A stretch of DNA of 64,000 nucleotides from Synechococcus sp. PROS-U-1 (lineage in GTDB: Bacteria > Cyanobacteriota > Cyanobacteriia > PCC-6307 > Cyanobiaceae), in NCBI RefSeq assembly GCF_014279755.1, contig NZ_CP047951.1:744001-808000 (forward strand). Direction: 5' to 3'. Positions 25,586 through 33,914 of the stretch are shown here, piece by piece. Numbering within the stretch: position 1 is the first letter of the stretch; each line of letters opens with the position of its first letter. A program made the translations under genes and the position numbers. The notes under the pieces were generated by a model. That model was not told where the DNA came from, ran no database searches, and worked only from the letters and a program-made list of their open reading frames with translations.

Positions 25586-26773
25586 ATGTCGAAGCCTGAG
25601 TGGCGCCGCTGGCCTTGGCTGTCGTGGTGTGTGGTCGCAGCAACGCTGATTGGCTGCCAATCCATCGTGGCCAGTGGTCTCAATCGCCCGCGTTTGGCGG
25701 TGCTGCTGCCGATGGGGCACCGCGATGCGCACGTGCGGCAAGACTTCCTCCAGGGCTTTCGTCTCGGTCAGTCTTCGGTTGAGGCCTGCGGTGAGTCCTT
25801 CCCGCTGGTGGCGTGGCATGGGCTCAACTCCGGCGAGGAACCTGATGCGCAGTTGATGCCCTCCCGCGAGCTCAAGCTGCTGGTGGCTCCCCCCTCTGCG
25901 GACCTGCGGGCCTTTGCCGCTTTGGCGGTTGAGCGTGACCTCACTGTGTTGTTGCCCTTTCAGCGCGGCCAGTCCTTGGACACCTTGCGTGGTCTCGAAG
26001 GCCGTTCACGGCTCTGGCCAATCGTTCCCTCGCACCAGGAGGATCTCAAGGCGATGGTGGCCGCGGCGATGAAAGCCGGTTGGGGACGAGCCATGGTGGT
26101 TGAAGACCCTGCCGCCCTGGAATCCACCAGCTCCAACGCTTTCGTTGAGCTGTTTCAGGCTGCGGGCGGCATTGTTGAAAGCTATGAAGCGGAGCCAGTG
26201 CAGCGGGTTGACCCCAGCAACGGACGGCGTCTTCAGCGGTTTAAGGACGACATGTCCTGGTCGTGGACGCCCACTGTTGTGGTGGCCGATGCTCCGGATG
26301 GACCTTTGTCCCAACAGCTGCGAGCGGAGCAGCAGCAGGGCCGCTTTGGTGGTGGTGCACCGCGAACACCCAACTGGATCTGGCTGAGTGAGGCTGAAGG
26401 GCTGCAGGATGCTCCCGAGGTTCCGTGGCAACAGCTCGGCCTCCAGCATCCAGCCCGTGGTGAGGCCTGGCCGGACTTCCAGGAAACCTTCCAGCAGCAC
26501 ACCGGCTCGGCTCCATCGCTGCTCGCCGGTGCCGGCTTCGACACGGCGCGGCTGCTGGCCCTAGCGGATGCAGCACCGTTGCCCCTGTCTGCTGATGGCA
26601 CCAACGACGCCATGGGTTGGCTGGATCCGGATCAGGAGGTCGTCCAGATTTGCGAGGCCTTCGATCGGCGTCGACGCGGAGAGCCTTTACTCCTGGAAGC
26701 TGCGGCCAGTGATTCCCGCTTCCGTGCCGGCCAGGCCCCGTCCGGTCAGGCCATTGCCGGTCTGATCGAATGA
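25586..26773 (+). CDS. Periplasmic-binding-fold lipoprotein, LpoA/LppC-like candidate
   Basis: A 395-residue lipoprotein. The signal sequence is followed by the lipobox LIGC (Cys at about residue 24, mature start CQSIVASG). The mature protein has the type I periplasmic-binding fold pattern: RLAVLLPMGHRDAHVRQDFLQGFRLG at the start, LLVAPPSADLRAFAALA, VLLPF and RAMVVEDP, ending ALADAAPLPLSADGTNDA. It resembles LpoA/LppC-type lipoproteins that activate class A penicillin-binding proteins; that role is inferred. A TTG at 25568 would add six residues. Confidence 0.7.
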   Translation: MSKPEWRRWPWLSWCVVAATLIGCQSIVASGLNRPRLAVLLPMGHRDAHVRQDFLQGFRLGQSSVEACGESFPLVAWHGLNSGEEPDAQLMPSRELKLLVAPPSADLRAFAALAVERDLTVLLPFQRGQSLDTLRGLEGRSRLWPIVPSHQEDLKAMVAAAMKAGWGRAMVVEDPAALESTSSNAFVELFQAAGGIVESYEAEPVQRVDPSNGRRLQRFKDDMSWSWTPTVVVADAPDGPLSQQLRAEQQQGRFGGGAPRTPNWIWLSEAEGLQDAPEVPWQQLGLQHPARGEAWPDFQETFQQHTGSAPSLLAGAGFDTARLLALADAAPLPLSADGTNDAMGWLDPDQEVVQICEAFDRRRRGEPLLLEAAASDSRFRAGQAPSGQAIAGLIE

Positions 26774-26795
26774 GGTCTGGGGATCCAACCTCGAG

Positions 26796-28463
26796 ATGCT
26801 GCGCCTGAGTGAGTTGAAACTGCCCCTCGATCACGGGGAGGAGGCACTGCAGGAGGCGGTTCTCAAGCGCCTGCGGATACCGCCAGACCGTCTTTTGAGC
26901 CACACCTTGGTCAAGCGCAGTGTCGATGCGCGTCGCCGCGACAGGATTCAGTTGATCTACAGCGTGGATGTGCAGGTCAAGGGTGAGGCGGCCTTGCTGC
27001 AGCGCATCGGCAACAAAGGTCGGGTGCGTCCCGCACCGGACACCCGCTACCGGCCGGTCGGTCGTGCTCCGGATGGCTTCCCATTGGAGACGGTCGAGCG
27101 GCCGGTGGTGGTGGGAGCGGGCCCCTGCGGCTATTTCGCGGCCTTGCTGTTGGCGCAGATGGGCTTCCGGCCGCTGTTGCTGGAACGGGGCGAGTCGGTG
27201 AAGCAGCGCACCCTGCAGACCTTCGGCTTCTGGCGGGGCACCAGCCCCTTCAACCCGGAATCCAACGCCCAATTCGGTGAGGGGGGGGCCGGCACCTTCT
27301 CGGACGGCAAGCTGTACAGCCAGGTGAGCGATCCTGAGCACTACGGCCGCAAGGTGCTGGAGGAGCTGGTGGCCTGTGGCGCCAGCGAAGAGATCTTGAC
27401 GCTGCATCGACCCCACATCGGCACCTTCAAACTCGCCACCGTGGTGCGCGGCCTTCGGGCGCGGATTGAAGCGCTGGGGGGTGAGGTGCGGTTCAACAGT
27501 CGTGTGGAGCGCCTGCAGCTCAGTGCCAGCACCGGTGAAAAGCCCCATCAACTCGAGGGGGTGGTGCTGGCTGACGGTGCGGAGATCCCTTGCCGCCATC
27601 TGGTGCTGGCCCCGGGGCATTCGGCGCGGGACTGCTTTGAAATGCTGGAGGAGGTTGGTGTGCAGCTGCAGCGCAAGCCGTTTTCGGTGGGTGTGCGGAT
27701 TGAGCATCCGCAGCATCTGATCGATGCAGCCCGGTGGGGGGAGGCGGCCGGCCATCCGCGTCTCGGGGCGGCCGAGTACAAGCTGGTGCACCATGCCGAG
27801 AACGGACGCTGCGTCTACAGCTTCTGCATGTGTCCCGGTGGATTTGTCGTGGGTGCCACCTCGGAAGAGGGCCGGGTCGTGACCAACGGCATGAGTCAGC
27901 ATTCTCGTAATGAGCGAAACGCCAACAGCGGCTTGGTCGTGGCCCTGGATGCAGACGACCTTGCCCCGTTTGAACGTTTTCCCGGGGACCCGTTGGCGGG
28001 AATAGCCCTGCAACGGGATCTCGAGCAGCGTGCCTTCCAGCTTGGGGGCAGCACCTATGCCGCTCCAGCGCAGCGGCTGGAGGATTTTCTCCTCGCCCGT
28101 TCGTCAACCCGCCTTGGCGCCATCGCAGCGTCGTATCAACCGGGCGTGCATCCTGCCGATCTGACCGATCTTCTTCCCGCTCCGATCGTTGAGGCGTTGC
28201 GCGAGGCGTTGCCGGCTTTTGCCCGCAAGCTGAGGGGCTACGACCACCCCGATGCTGTGCTCACCGGCGTCGAAACCCGCACGTCATCGCCCGTTCGCAT
28301 ACCCAGGGATGACGCACTGGAATCCCTCAATGTGAGGGGTCTGGTGCCGGCGGGGGAGGGGGCGGGCTACGCCGGCGGCATCCTTTCGGCTGGAATCGAT
28401 GGCATTCGGGCCGCTGAAGCCTTAGTCCTCCAAATCCTGGGGACTGTCCCTCAGTCCCCTTGA
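26796..28463 (+). CDS. COG2509 FAD-dependent dehydrogenase, uncharacterised
   Basis: A 555-residue flavoprotein of the YhiN/COG2509 group. An N-terminal domain of about 90 residues (LRLSELKLPLDHGEEALQEAV, HTLVKRSVDARRRD) precedes the FAD-binding Rossmann motif VVVGAGPCGYFAALLLAQMG at about 104-123, then FNPESNAQFGEGGAGTFSDGKL. C-terminal conserved boxes are YSFCMCPGGFVVGATSEEG and GEGAGYAGGILSAGIDG. The natural substrate is unknown in all members I know of. It starts 22 bp after the lipoprotein stop and is probably co-transcribed. Confidence 0.88.
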   Translation: MLRLSELKLPLDHGEEALQEAVLKRLRIPPDRLLSHTLVKRSVDARRRDRIQLIYSVDVQVKGEAALLQRIGNKGRVRPAPDTRYRPVGRAPDGFPLETVERPVVVGAGPCGYFAALLLAQMGFRPLLLERGESVKQRTLQTFGFWRGTSPFNPESNAQFGEGGAGTFSDGKLYSQVSDPEHYGRKVLEELVACGASEEILTLHRPHIGTFKLATVVRGLRARIEALGGEVRFNSRVERLQLSASTGEKPHQLEGVVLADGAEIPCRHLVLAPGHSARDCFEMLEEVGVQLQRKPFSVGVRIEHPQHLIDAARWGEAAGHPRLGAAEYKLVHHAENGRCVYSFCMCPGGFVVGATSEEGRVVTNGMSQHSRNERNANSGLVVALDADDLAPFERFPGDPLAGIALQRDLEQRAFQLGGSTYAAPAQRLEDFLLARSSTRLGAIAASYQPGVHPADLTDLLPAPIVEALREALPAFARKLRGYDHPDAVLTGVETRTSSPVRIPRDDALESLNVRGLVPAGEGAGYAGGILSAGIDGIRAAEALVLQILGTVPQSP

Positions 28464-28482
28464 CCCTCACCCGACTCGGCGA

Positions 28483-29079
28483 TCAATACCCTGCAAAGGG
28501 TGTGGAGGAGTGATGCACCACGATGCGTAGAGCCCCCTCGTCATCACGCACGTAGCCGAAGGTCTTATCGACCTTGCTGGTGGTGCCATCGGCTGCTTCC
28601 AGATGAACCCAGCCCATGGCATTGGCGGTGTTCCCAAAACTCTGAATCACGAAAATTTCAGGCTCACATTTCACCCAGGGGCTCCGCTTGGCCCCGGGGG
28701 TACCAATGGCAAAGCCGGAGTCGCCGAAGGCCGGATCGTCCCCGACGAAATACGACACAGCACCACTGCGGGTGTCGCGGAAGGTGACGTCACCTTTGGC
28801 CCAGGTCGGCTTGAAGGCCACGGGACCGAACTGATAGCCGTAGGCCGCATCAATGACTTCGCCTGCCAGGGGTTTGGATTTGGCCAGACCGCCCTTTTTA
28901 TGGGTTTTGCTGATGGTGATAAGGGCCTCGCACCAGGCGTCCTGGGCGGCCTTCACCTCGCTCACCTTGATGGTTTCCGACATCACGGCCGGCTTGGCAT
29001 CAGCGGCAACTCCACAAACAAACAGAGGAGCGACGGATGCCGCACTCGCCAAACCCAGGCGAAGCATCGATTGGAACAT
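28483..29079 (-). CDS. Exported NTF2-like protein of unknown function
   Basis: A 198-residue protein with a signal-like N-terminus (LGLASAASVAPLFVCGVAADA). The mature part, VKAAQDAWCEALITISKTHK, DVTFRDTRSGAVSYFVGDD and the end DDEGALRIVVHHSSTPF, has the alternating pattern and terminal HHSS..PF of SnoaL/CaMKII-association-type NTF2-like folds, usually small-molecule-binding or isomerase-like. No catalytic residue can be named. It is convergent to the preceding flavoprotein and downstream of pgeF on the same strand. Confidence 0.7.
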   Translation of the reverse strand: MFQSMLRLGLASAASVAPLFVCGVAADAKPAVMSETIKVSEVKAAQDAWCEALITISKTHKKGGLAKSKPLAGEVIDAAYGYQFGPVAFKPTWAKGDVTFRDTRSGAVSYFVGDDPAFGDSGFAIGTPGAKRSPWVKCEPEIFVIQSFGNTANAMGWVHLEAADGTTSKVDKTFGYVRDDEGALRIVVHHSSTPFAGY

Positions 29080-29160
29080 CGTGAAAGGTCAAATGCCTTC
29101 TCAAACTGGCCTGCAGCTCAAGGCTCGTCAGCCTTTGCCATCAAACCGTGATTTGAAGGT

Positions 29161-29949
29161 TCAGGTTGGGGCTTGCGCCACGATTCCACTCCACTGCACG
29201 GCTTTCACCTGATCGCGTCGCCATGAATGGAACAGCTCGGGTTCACTGACGGTGCAAAGCGGGCAGTGGGAGATTCGTTCGCCGGCGATTCCCGCCTGTT
29301 GGAGTTGCAACCGGGCAGCGGCACGGATGTCCAGACGATGCCGCCCCGGTTGCTCATCCGTTGAGACGGCTCCGCGTTCCGACAGGTCAACATCGCCTGG
29401 GATGGCGGCGGCGATGGCCTGCACCACCTCATCGCCCACCTGGTAACGCGGCCCGCTCACGGCAGGCCCCAGGGCAATGACCAGATCCTCCCGCCGGGCA
29501 CCCTGCTCCACCAGGCGATCCAGGGCTGTGATCAGGATTCCAGCGGCCACGCCTCGCCAGCCGGCATGGCAGGCCGCCGCATGCCCGGTGCCTGGATCCG
29601 CGATCAGCACCGGCGTGCAGTCGGCGCCGCACACCCAGAGGCTTTGCCCTCCGCGATCACTCACAAGGCCGTCGCCTTTAGGCCAGGGATCCTGACGGGC
29701 ATCACTGGCGTTCAGCACGATTCCACTGTGCACCTGCTGGGGACGATGGACACTGATGCCGGCGCTGATGTAGCCAGCTAATTCATCGGGTCCGCGGCCA
29801 TGCCACAGCCGGGTGAAGAACCCATGCTCGAAGCCTTGTTCGTGTAGCAGATCGCTCTGGAGGTAATACCCCCCATAGCAACCGACCCAGGTCCAGCCCT
29901 TCAACGTGTTGAAGCTGCTGTCTGGTCGATCAAATGGCCCGTCTTTCAT
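29161..29949 (-). CDS. pgeF: PgeF/YfiH-family peptidoglycan editing or polyphenol-oxidase-like enzyme
   Basis: A 262-residue member of the COG1496 multicopper-like fold. The diagnostic motif is present as LWVCGADCTPVLIAD followed by HAAACHAGWRGVAAGIL, which supplies the metal-binding Cys and His residues. Family members clean up mis-incorporated peptidoglycan amino acids or act as purine nucleoside phosphorylases/laccase-like enzymes. The start is not certain; an earlier or internal start would alter only the variable N-terminal 30 residues. It follows tab2 by 11 bp on the same strand. Confidence 0.88.
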   Translation of the reverse strand: MKDGPFDRPDSSFNTLKGWTWVGCYGGYYLQSDLLHEQGFEHGFFTRLWHGRGPDELAGYISAGISVHRPQQVHSGIVLNASDARQDPWPKGDGLVSDRGGQSLWVCGADCTPVLIADPGTGHAAACHAGWRGVAAGILITALDRLVEQGARREDLVIALGPAVSGPRYQVGDEVVQAIAAAIPGDVDLSERGAVSTDEQPGRHRLDIRAAARLQLQQAGIAGERISHCPLCTVSEPELFHSWRRDQVKAVQWSGIVAQAPT

Positions 29950-29960
29950 CAGCCCTGCAA

Positions 29961-30845
29961 TCAGGCCATCGGGATGTCCCGCAGCATCCAGAAGCCGCCA
30001 AAGGTCTGCTCCTCTGGGCTGGCCTGGATGGCGATGAATTGCAGACCGCGCACCTGCTGTTGTGAGGTCGTCAGTGCTTCTGCGATTTCAGCGGCAACCC
30101 CAGGTTCCAGGTCACTCACCAGCCAGCGGTCGTCCTGACCGGCTTCCAACACCAGTTGCCGGTCTTCAACGGTCATTCGTACTGGTTCGAGACCGCCCAA
30201 CCAGCCCGCCATAGCGAGGGAGCGGCTCTGGCTGAACAGTCGTAAACCCGGGACGGAAGCATCGGGATCGATGCCATCGGGCACCGGCAGAAGCCCGCTG
30301 AAACTCATCGGCCATTCCGCTGCCTCCAGCAACAGGCTTGCCGGCAAGGCAGCCCAGCTCCAGGCATCCCCTTGAACCTCCTCCGGGAGCGGCACCGGCG
30401 GCGTTGGGACAGGGGCCGGAGCAGGGGCGAGGGGGCCGGCCATGAAGCCCTCCTCTTGCGGGTACACCTCCCGTTCGCGTTGTTGCAGCCAATCGAGCAA
30501 GGCAAACGTGCGGCGACTTGGAATCACCTCGAGGTCTTGTTCTGCCGCGGCACGCTGCACCATGGTGCGCATGGAACTGCGCCAGCAGCGCAGGCGTAGG
30601 GGGGATCCCCAGCCTCCGCTGGCGGACATCTCCTTGGCTTCCGCCATGGCTTGGCTCAGCCACAGTGAATTCACCTCGCCGGAGGGACACACCTTGGCGA
30701 AGCGAAAGGGTGGTGCGTCGCTGCTCGCCGGCGGCGTGGAGGTGATCAGCAGTTCCCAGCGCTTGCGGCCATCGGCCTCCAGGATCGGTCGGGAGTAGAA
30801 GTCGAGTTCCCAGTCTTCAGAGGCTGTCAGGGCAGCAGTGCTCAT
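29961..30845 (-). CDS. tab2: Tab2/Atab2-like RNA-binding protein
   Basis: A 294-residue homologue of the plant/algal Tab2/Atab2, which binds the 5' region of psaB mRNA and is needed for photosystem I translation. Family wording is present at the N-terminus (WELDFYSRPILEADGRKRWELLI) and at the C-terminus (SRSLAMAGWLGGLEPVRM, DDRWLVSDLEPGVAAEI, EQTFGGFWMLRDI). The ATG at 30845 overlaps the stop of the upstream S1-domain gene by 4 bp. The cyanobacterial role is inferred from the eukaryotic homologues and from its coupling with an S1-type protein. Confidence 0.9.
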   Translation of the reverse strand: MSTAALTASEDWELDFYSRPILEADGRKRWELLITSTPPASSDAPPFRFAKVCPSGEVNSLWLSQAMAEAKEMSASGGWGSPLRLRCWRSSMRTMVQRAAAEQDLEVIPSRRTFALLDWLQQREREVYPQEEGFMAGPLAPAPAPVPTPPVPLPEEVQGDAWSWAALPASLLLEAAEWPMSFSGLLPVPDGIDPDASVPGLRLFSQSRSLAMAGWLGGLEPVRMTVEDRQLVLEAGQDDRWLVSDLEPGVAAEIAEALTTSQQQVRGLQFIAIQASPEEQTFGGFWMLRDIPMA

Positions 30846-32116
30846 CCGGCGGATTGCTCCTGCTGCTTCAGCATGTTTTGTGCCCGGCTGGCACGATCGG
30901 CGGCTTCAGCCATCACTTTGTCTTTTTCAATCAAGAGCTCGCCGGGGGGGCCTTCGAGAAGGGCTGTGTTGAGGCCAATGCGTCCGCGTCCCGGGTCCAG
31001 TTCCGTGATCAGGGCGGACACCCGGTCGCCCTGATCAAACACCTCACGGATCGAGCGCAGGCTGCCGTTGGTGATCGCTGATTGGTGCAGCAGTCCGCTG
31101 ATGCCACCGAGGTCGATGAACAGGCCGTAGGGCTTCACAGCAGCAACTTGGCCTTCCACCAATTGACCCACTTCCAGATCTTGAAAGCGTTCAGCGACGG
31201 CGGCACGTTTTTCAGACATCACCAGCTTGCGGGTTTCGGAATTGACCTCGATGAAGGCCACGCCCAGGGTCTTGCCCACCAGCTCCTGGTGATTCTCACC
31301 GTTTTGTAGTTGAGAGCGGGGAATGAAGCCCCGAAGCCCTTCGAGATCGCAGGTGACACCACCGCGGTTGAAGCCATTCACGATGACCTGAACCACTTTT
31401 CCCTGCTTCTCCATGTCCTTCACCCGGTCCCAGCTCTTGCGCAACTCCAGGGCGCGGCAGCTGATCGTGACCATTCCATCAGCGTTCTGCTCACGGGTCA
31501 CCAGAACTTCAACTTCCAGGCCCTTGGGGAAGCGCTCGCGGAAGTTGGTGATGACGCCGAGGCCCGCCTCGCTCTTGGGCATGTAGCCCGGAGCCTTGCC
31601 GCCGATATCCACATACACGCCATCGTTTTCGATGCCGATCACGTTGCCCTTGATCACTTCCCCGGTCGTGCCGACTGGTGCGTTCTCGTCGAGGGCGGCG
31701 AGGAACGCTTCTTCGTCGAAATCGAAATCGTCAACGCTGCGCGGTTGATTGCGCTGCTCTTTCTTGGGCTTGCTATCCGGCGCACCCATCAGGTCAGCCA
31801 TGGTCATGCCTTCCATGCCGCCCATGTCGAAACGGGCGTCGTCGTCCGTGCTTCGAGAGGTGGCTGACTCCTGTTGCACCGGCCGTGGCGGTGTGGCGAG
31901 ACCGGCACGTTCCTCAAGGATGCGTGCTTTTTCCGCCGCTGCTTCAGCCGCCGCGCGAGCTTCTGCAGCCTCCAGCTCAAGCTTTTCCTGCTCTTCGCGG
32001 CGATTGATCTGCATCACCTGCAGCGGTTTGGTCGCTGCCGGCTTGGGTGCCTTCGGGCGGTTGGGCTGCGGGCTGCCGGCTGCGGGCATGGACCATCGGG
32101 GTCGTCGATCGCCCAT
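30842..32116 (-). CDS. rps1b: S1 RNA-binding protein, ribosomal protein S1 homologue B
   Basis: A 424-residue protein. A charged, Ala/Glu-rich N-terminal extension of about 150 residues (helical; EKLELEAAEARAAAEAAAEK) precedes three S1 domains: GNVIGIENDGVYVDIGG..., IVNGFNRGGVTCDLEGLRGFIP... and GQVAAVKPYGLFIDLGGISG. It is shorter than Rps1a and matches cyanobacterial Rps1b-type proteins. The start was set at ATG 32116 (MGDRRPRWSM); ATGs at 32143 and 32149 would lengthen it. It precedes tab2 with a 4-bp overlap and diverges from the creatininase-like gene. Confidence 0.9.
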   Translation of the reverse strand: MGDRRPRWSMPAAGSPQPNRPKAPKPAATKPLQVMQINRREEQEKLELEAAEARAAAEAAAEKARILEERAGLATPPRPVQQESATSRSTDDDARFDMGGMEGMTMADLMGAPDSKPKKEQRNQPRSVDDFDFDEEAFLAALDENAPVGTTGEVIKGNVIGIENDGVYVDIGGKAPGYMPKSEAGLGVITNFRERFPKGLEVEVLVTREQNADGMVTISCRALELRKSWDRVKDMEKQGKVVQVIVNGFNRGGVTCDLEGLRGFIPRSQLQNGENHQELVGKTLGVAFIEVNSETRKLVMSEKRAAVAERFQDLEVGQLVEGQVAAVKPYGLFIDLGGISGLLHQSAITNGSLRSIREVFDQGDRVSALITELDPGRGRIGLNTALLEGPPGELLIEKDKVMAEAADRASRAQNMLKQQEQSAG

Positions 32117-32163
32117 TTTGACAGGCTGGGCTGGGATCAGCATCCCCATGCCTGTGCAACTCC

Positions 32164-32979
32164 ATGGATCAGCCCCGCAAGCGATTTGATCAGCTGACAT
32201 GGCCTGAGGCCAGAAACGCTGCCTCTCGGCCTGGTGCCACGGTGATCTGGCCGTTTGGAGCCCTTGAGCAACACGGCCCCCAGCTGCCCCTGGCGACGGA
32301 TGCCGTGTTCGCTGAAGGCATCCTGGATTCGGTTCTGTCTGGGCTTGATCCCGGTCTACCGCTGTGGCGGTTGCCTTGTCAGGCCATCGGCTTTTCGCCT
32401 GAGCATCAGAACTTTCCCGGCACCCTCAGTCTTTCGGCTTCTCTCATTCTTGATCTGGTCGAGCAGGTGGGCATGCAATTGGCGGCGATGGGGATGCAGC
32501 GCCTCGTTTTGTTCAATGCCCACGGCGGCCAAATCGGTTTGTTGCAGGTTGCGGCCCGCCAGCTGCGGGCCCGCAGCCCGTCGCTGGCTGTTCTTCCCTG
32601 CTTCCTTTGGAGTGGTGTGGACGGGTTGGCTGATCTGCTGCGAGAAGAGGAGTTGCTCCATGGCTTGCATGCCGGGCAAGCCGAAACCAGCTTGATGTTG
32701 CAGCTCGAGCCAGACCTGGTCGGGTCAGCCCGCCCTGTGGATGGACTTGTATCGTCTGGCTCCTCTCAGGAACCGCCGGAGGGGTGGAGCCTCGAAGGGG
32801 CGGCACCCTGCGCTTGGCTCACCGACGATCTCAGTGCAACGGGCGTGATCGGGGATGCGCGTGAGGCATCGGCAGGCCTGGGCCGCCGCTTGGAGGAACG
32901 TCTTATTCGCCATTGGCAGGCGCGTTTTCAGACCCTTATGGCGAGTGACTGGCCCCCCTCCCAAAGCCTGCTCAGCTAA
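32164..32979 (+). CDS. Creatininase-family amidohydrolase
   Basis: A 271-residue metal-dependent amidohydrolase-like protein. Family metal-binding motifs are seen in IWPFGALEQHGPQLPLATD (Glu-x-His-Gly and the Asp), and FNAHGGQIGLL (His-Gly-Gly), with LHAGQAETSLML supplying the usual later Glu. Creatininase itself, formamide hydrolases such as MftE and RibBX-type enzymes share this fold; the substrate here is not known. It lies upstream of ado with a 102-bp gap. Confidence 0.85.
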   Translation: MDQPRKRFDQLTWPEARNAASRPGATVIWPFGALEQHGPQLPLATDAVFAEGILDSVLSGLDPGLPLWRLPCQAIGFSPEHQNFPGTLSLSASLILDLVEQVGMQLAAMGMQRLVLFNAHGGQIGLLQVAARQLRARSPSLAVLPCFLWSGVDGLADLLREEELLHGLHAGQAETSLMLQLEPDLVGSARPVDGLVSSGSSQEPPEGWSLEGAAPCAWLTDDLSATGVIGDAREASAGLGRRLEERLIRHWQARFQTLMASDWPPSQSLLS

Positions 32980-32992
32980 CCGTCCAAGGGCC

Positions 32993-33068
32993 CGTCCAAG
33001 TGCTGAAGTTTGGACGCATGTGTCCCCAACTCTTGGGGCACTGGTTATTGTCAGTCCCACTTAAGTGG
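32993..33068 (+). promoter_or_regulatory. Three inverted repeats in the ado leader
   Basis: Within the 102-bp gap are CGTCCAA/TTGGACG (32993-32999 and 33010-33016, 10-nt loop), CCCCAA/TTGGGG (33024-33029 and 33033-33038, 3-nt loop) and the 12-bp perfect palindrome CCACTTAAGTGG at 33057-33068, ending 13 nt before the ado ATG. Neither of the first two is followed by a T-run, so they do not look like a plain terminator. They could be a leader structure or operators. Confidence 0.4.
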
Positions 33069-33081
33069 TAGCAAGCGTCCT

Positions 33082-33801
33082 ATGACGACCCTCAACGCAC
33101 CTGAAGCACCTGTGCTGGAGGGCCAAGACGCACTGCCCGATTTCACAACCGCTGCCTACAAGGACGCCTACAGCCGGATCAACGCCATCGTGATCGAGGG
33201 CGAGCAGGAAGCTCACGACAACTACATTTCTCTCGGGACGCTGATCCCCGACCAGGCTGAGGAGCTCAAGCGCCTGGCACGGATGGAAATGAAGCACATG
33301 AAGGGCTTCACCTCCTGCGGCCGGAACCTGGGCGTTGAAGCTGACCTTCCTTTTGCCAAGAAGTTCTTCGAACCGCTTCACGGCAACTTCCAAGCTGCGC
33401 TCAAGGAAGGCAAGGTGGTTACTTGCCTGTTGATCCAGGCTCTGTTGATCGAAGCATTTGCCATTTCCGCATATCACATTTATATCCCCGTAGCTGATCC
33501 CTTCGCTCGCAAGATCACTGAGGGTGTTGTTAAAGATGAGTACACACATCTGAACTACGGCCAGGAATGGCTGAAGGCCAACTTCGAAACCAGCAAAGAT
33601 GAGCTGTTCGAAGCAAACAAGGCCAACCTTCCCCTAATCCGCTCGATGCTGGAAGACGTGGCTGCTGATGCTGCCGTCCTCCATATGGAAAAGGAAGACC
33701 TAATCGAAGACTTCCTGATCGCCTACCAGGAAGCTTTGGGTGAAATCGGCTTCACCTCCCGTGATATCGCCCGGATGGCGGCGGCAGCTCTGGCCGTTTA
33801 A
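33082..33801 (+). CDS. ado: Aldehyde-deformylating oxygenase (alkane synthase)
   Basis: Converts fatty aldehydes to alkanes plus formate with a di-iron centre. The 239-residue ferritin-like protein has the expected ligands: Glu41 ([12 protein letters not shown]), Glu69 and His72 (EMKHMKGF), Glu124 ([12 protein letters not shown]), Glu153 and His156 (EYTHLNYG), each four residues lower than in Prochlorococcus MIT9313 numbering as I recall it. The start is ATG 33082; an in-frame upstream ATG at 33010 would translate the structured leader. It is followed by aar, the enzyme that supplies its substrate. Confidence 0.96.
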   Translation: MTTLNAPEAPVLEGQDALPDFTTAAYKDAYSRINAIVIEGEQEAHDNYISLGTLIPDQAEELKRLARMEMKHMKGFTSCGRNLGVEADLPFAKKFFEPLHGNFQAALKEGKVVTCLLIQALLIEAFAISAYHIYIPVADPFARKITEGVVKDEYTHLNYGQEWLKANFETSKDELFEANKANLPLIRSMLEDVAADAAVLHMEKEDLIEDFLIAYQEALGEIGFTSRDIARMAAAALAV

Positions 33802-33833
33802 ACCAGTTCGGGACCCCATTGACGCCGGTTTTT

Positions 33834-33853
33834 CGACAGGCACGTTGCCGTCG
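33834..33853 (+). promoter_or_regulatory. Hairpin between ado and aar
   Basis: CGAC-A-GGCA (33834-33842), loop CGT, TGCC-GTCG (33846-33853): two 4-bp blocks with one bulged base. An outer GGGACC (33810-33815)/GGTCCC (33876-33881) pair brackets it. There is no T-tract after it. It may stabilise the ado mRNA or mark the aar leader. Confidence 0.35.
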
Positions 33854-33914
33854 ATACCGGTTGGCGTGGGAGCATGGTCCCTCGAGGTGTTCTTTGAGAC
33901 GTCAGCAGTAGGGC

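Noticed and set aside
26241-28013. 590-codon minus-strand open frame antisense to the COG2509 gene
   Set aside because: Complement of a high-GC gene, with no recognised domain and His/Arg/Gln-rich composition typical of shadow frames.
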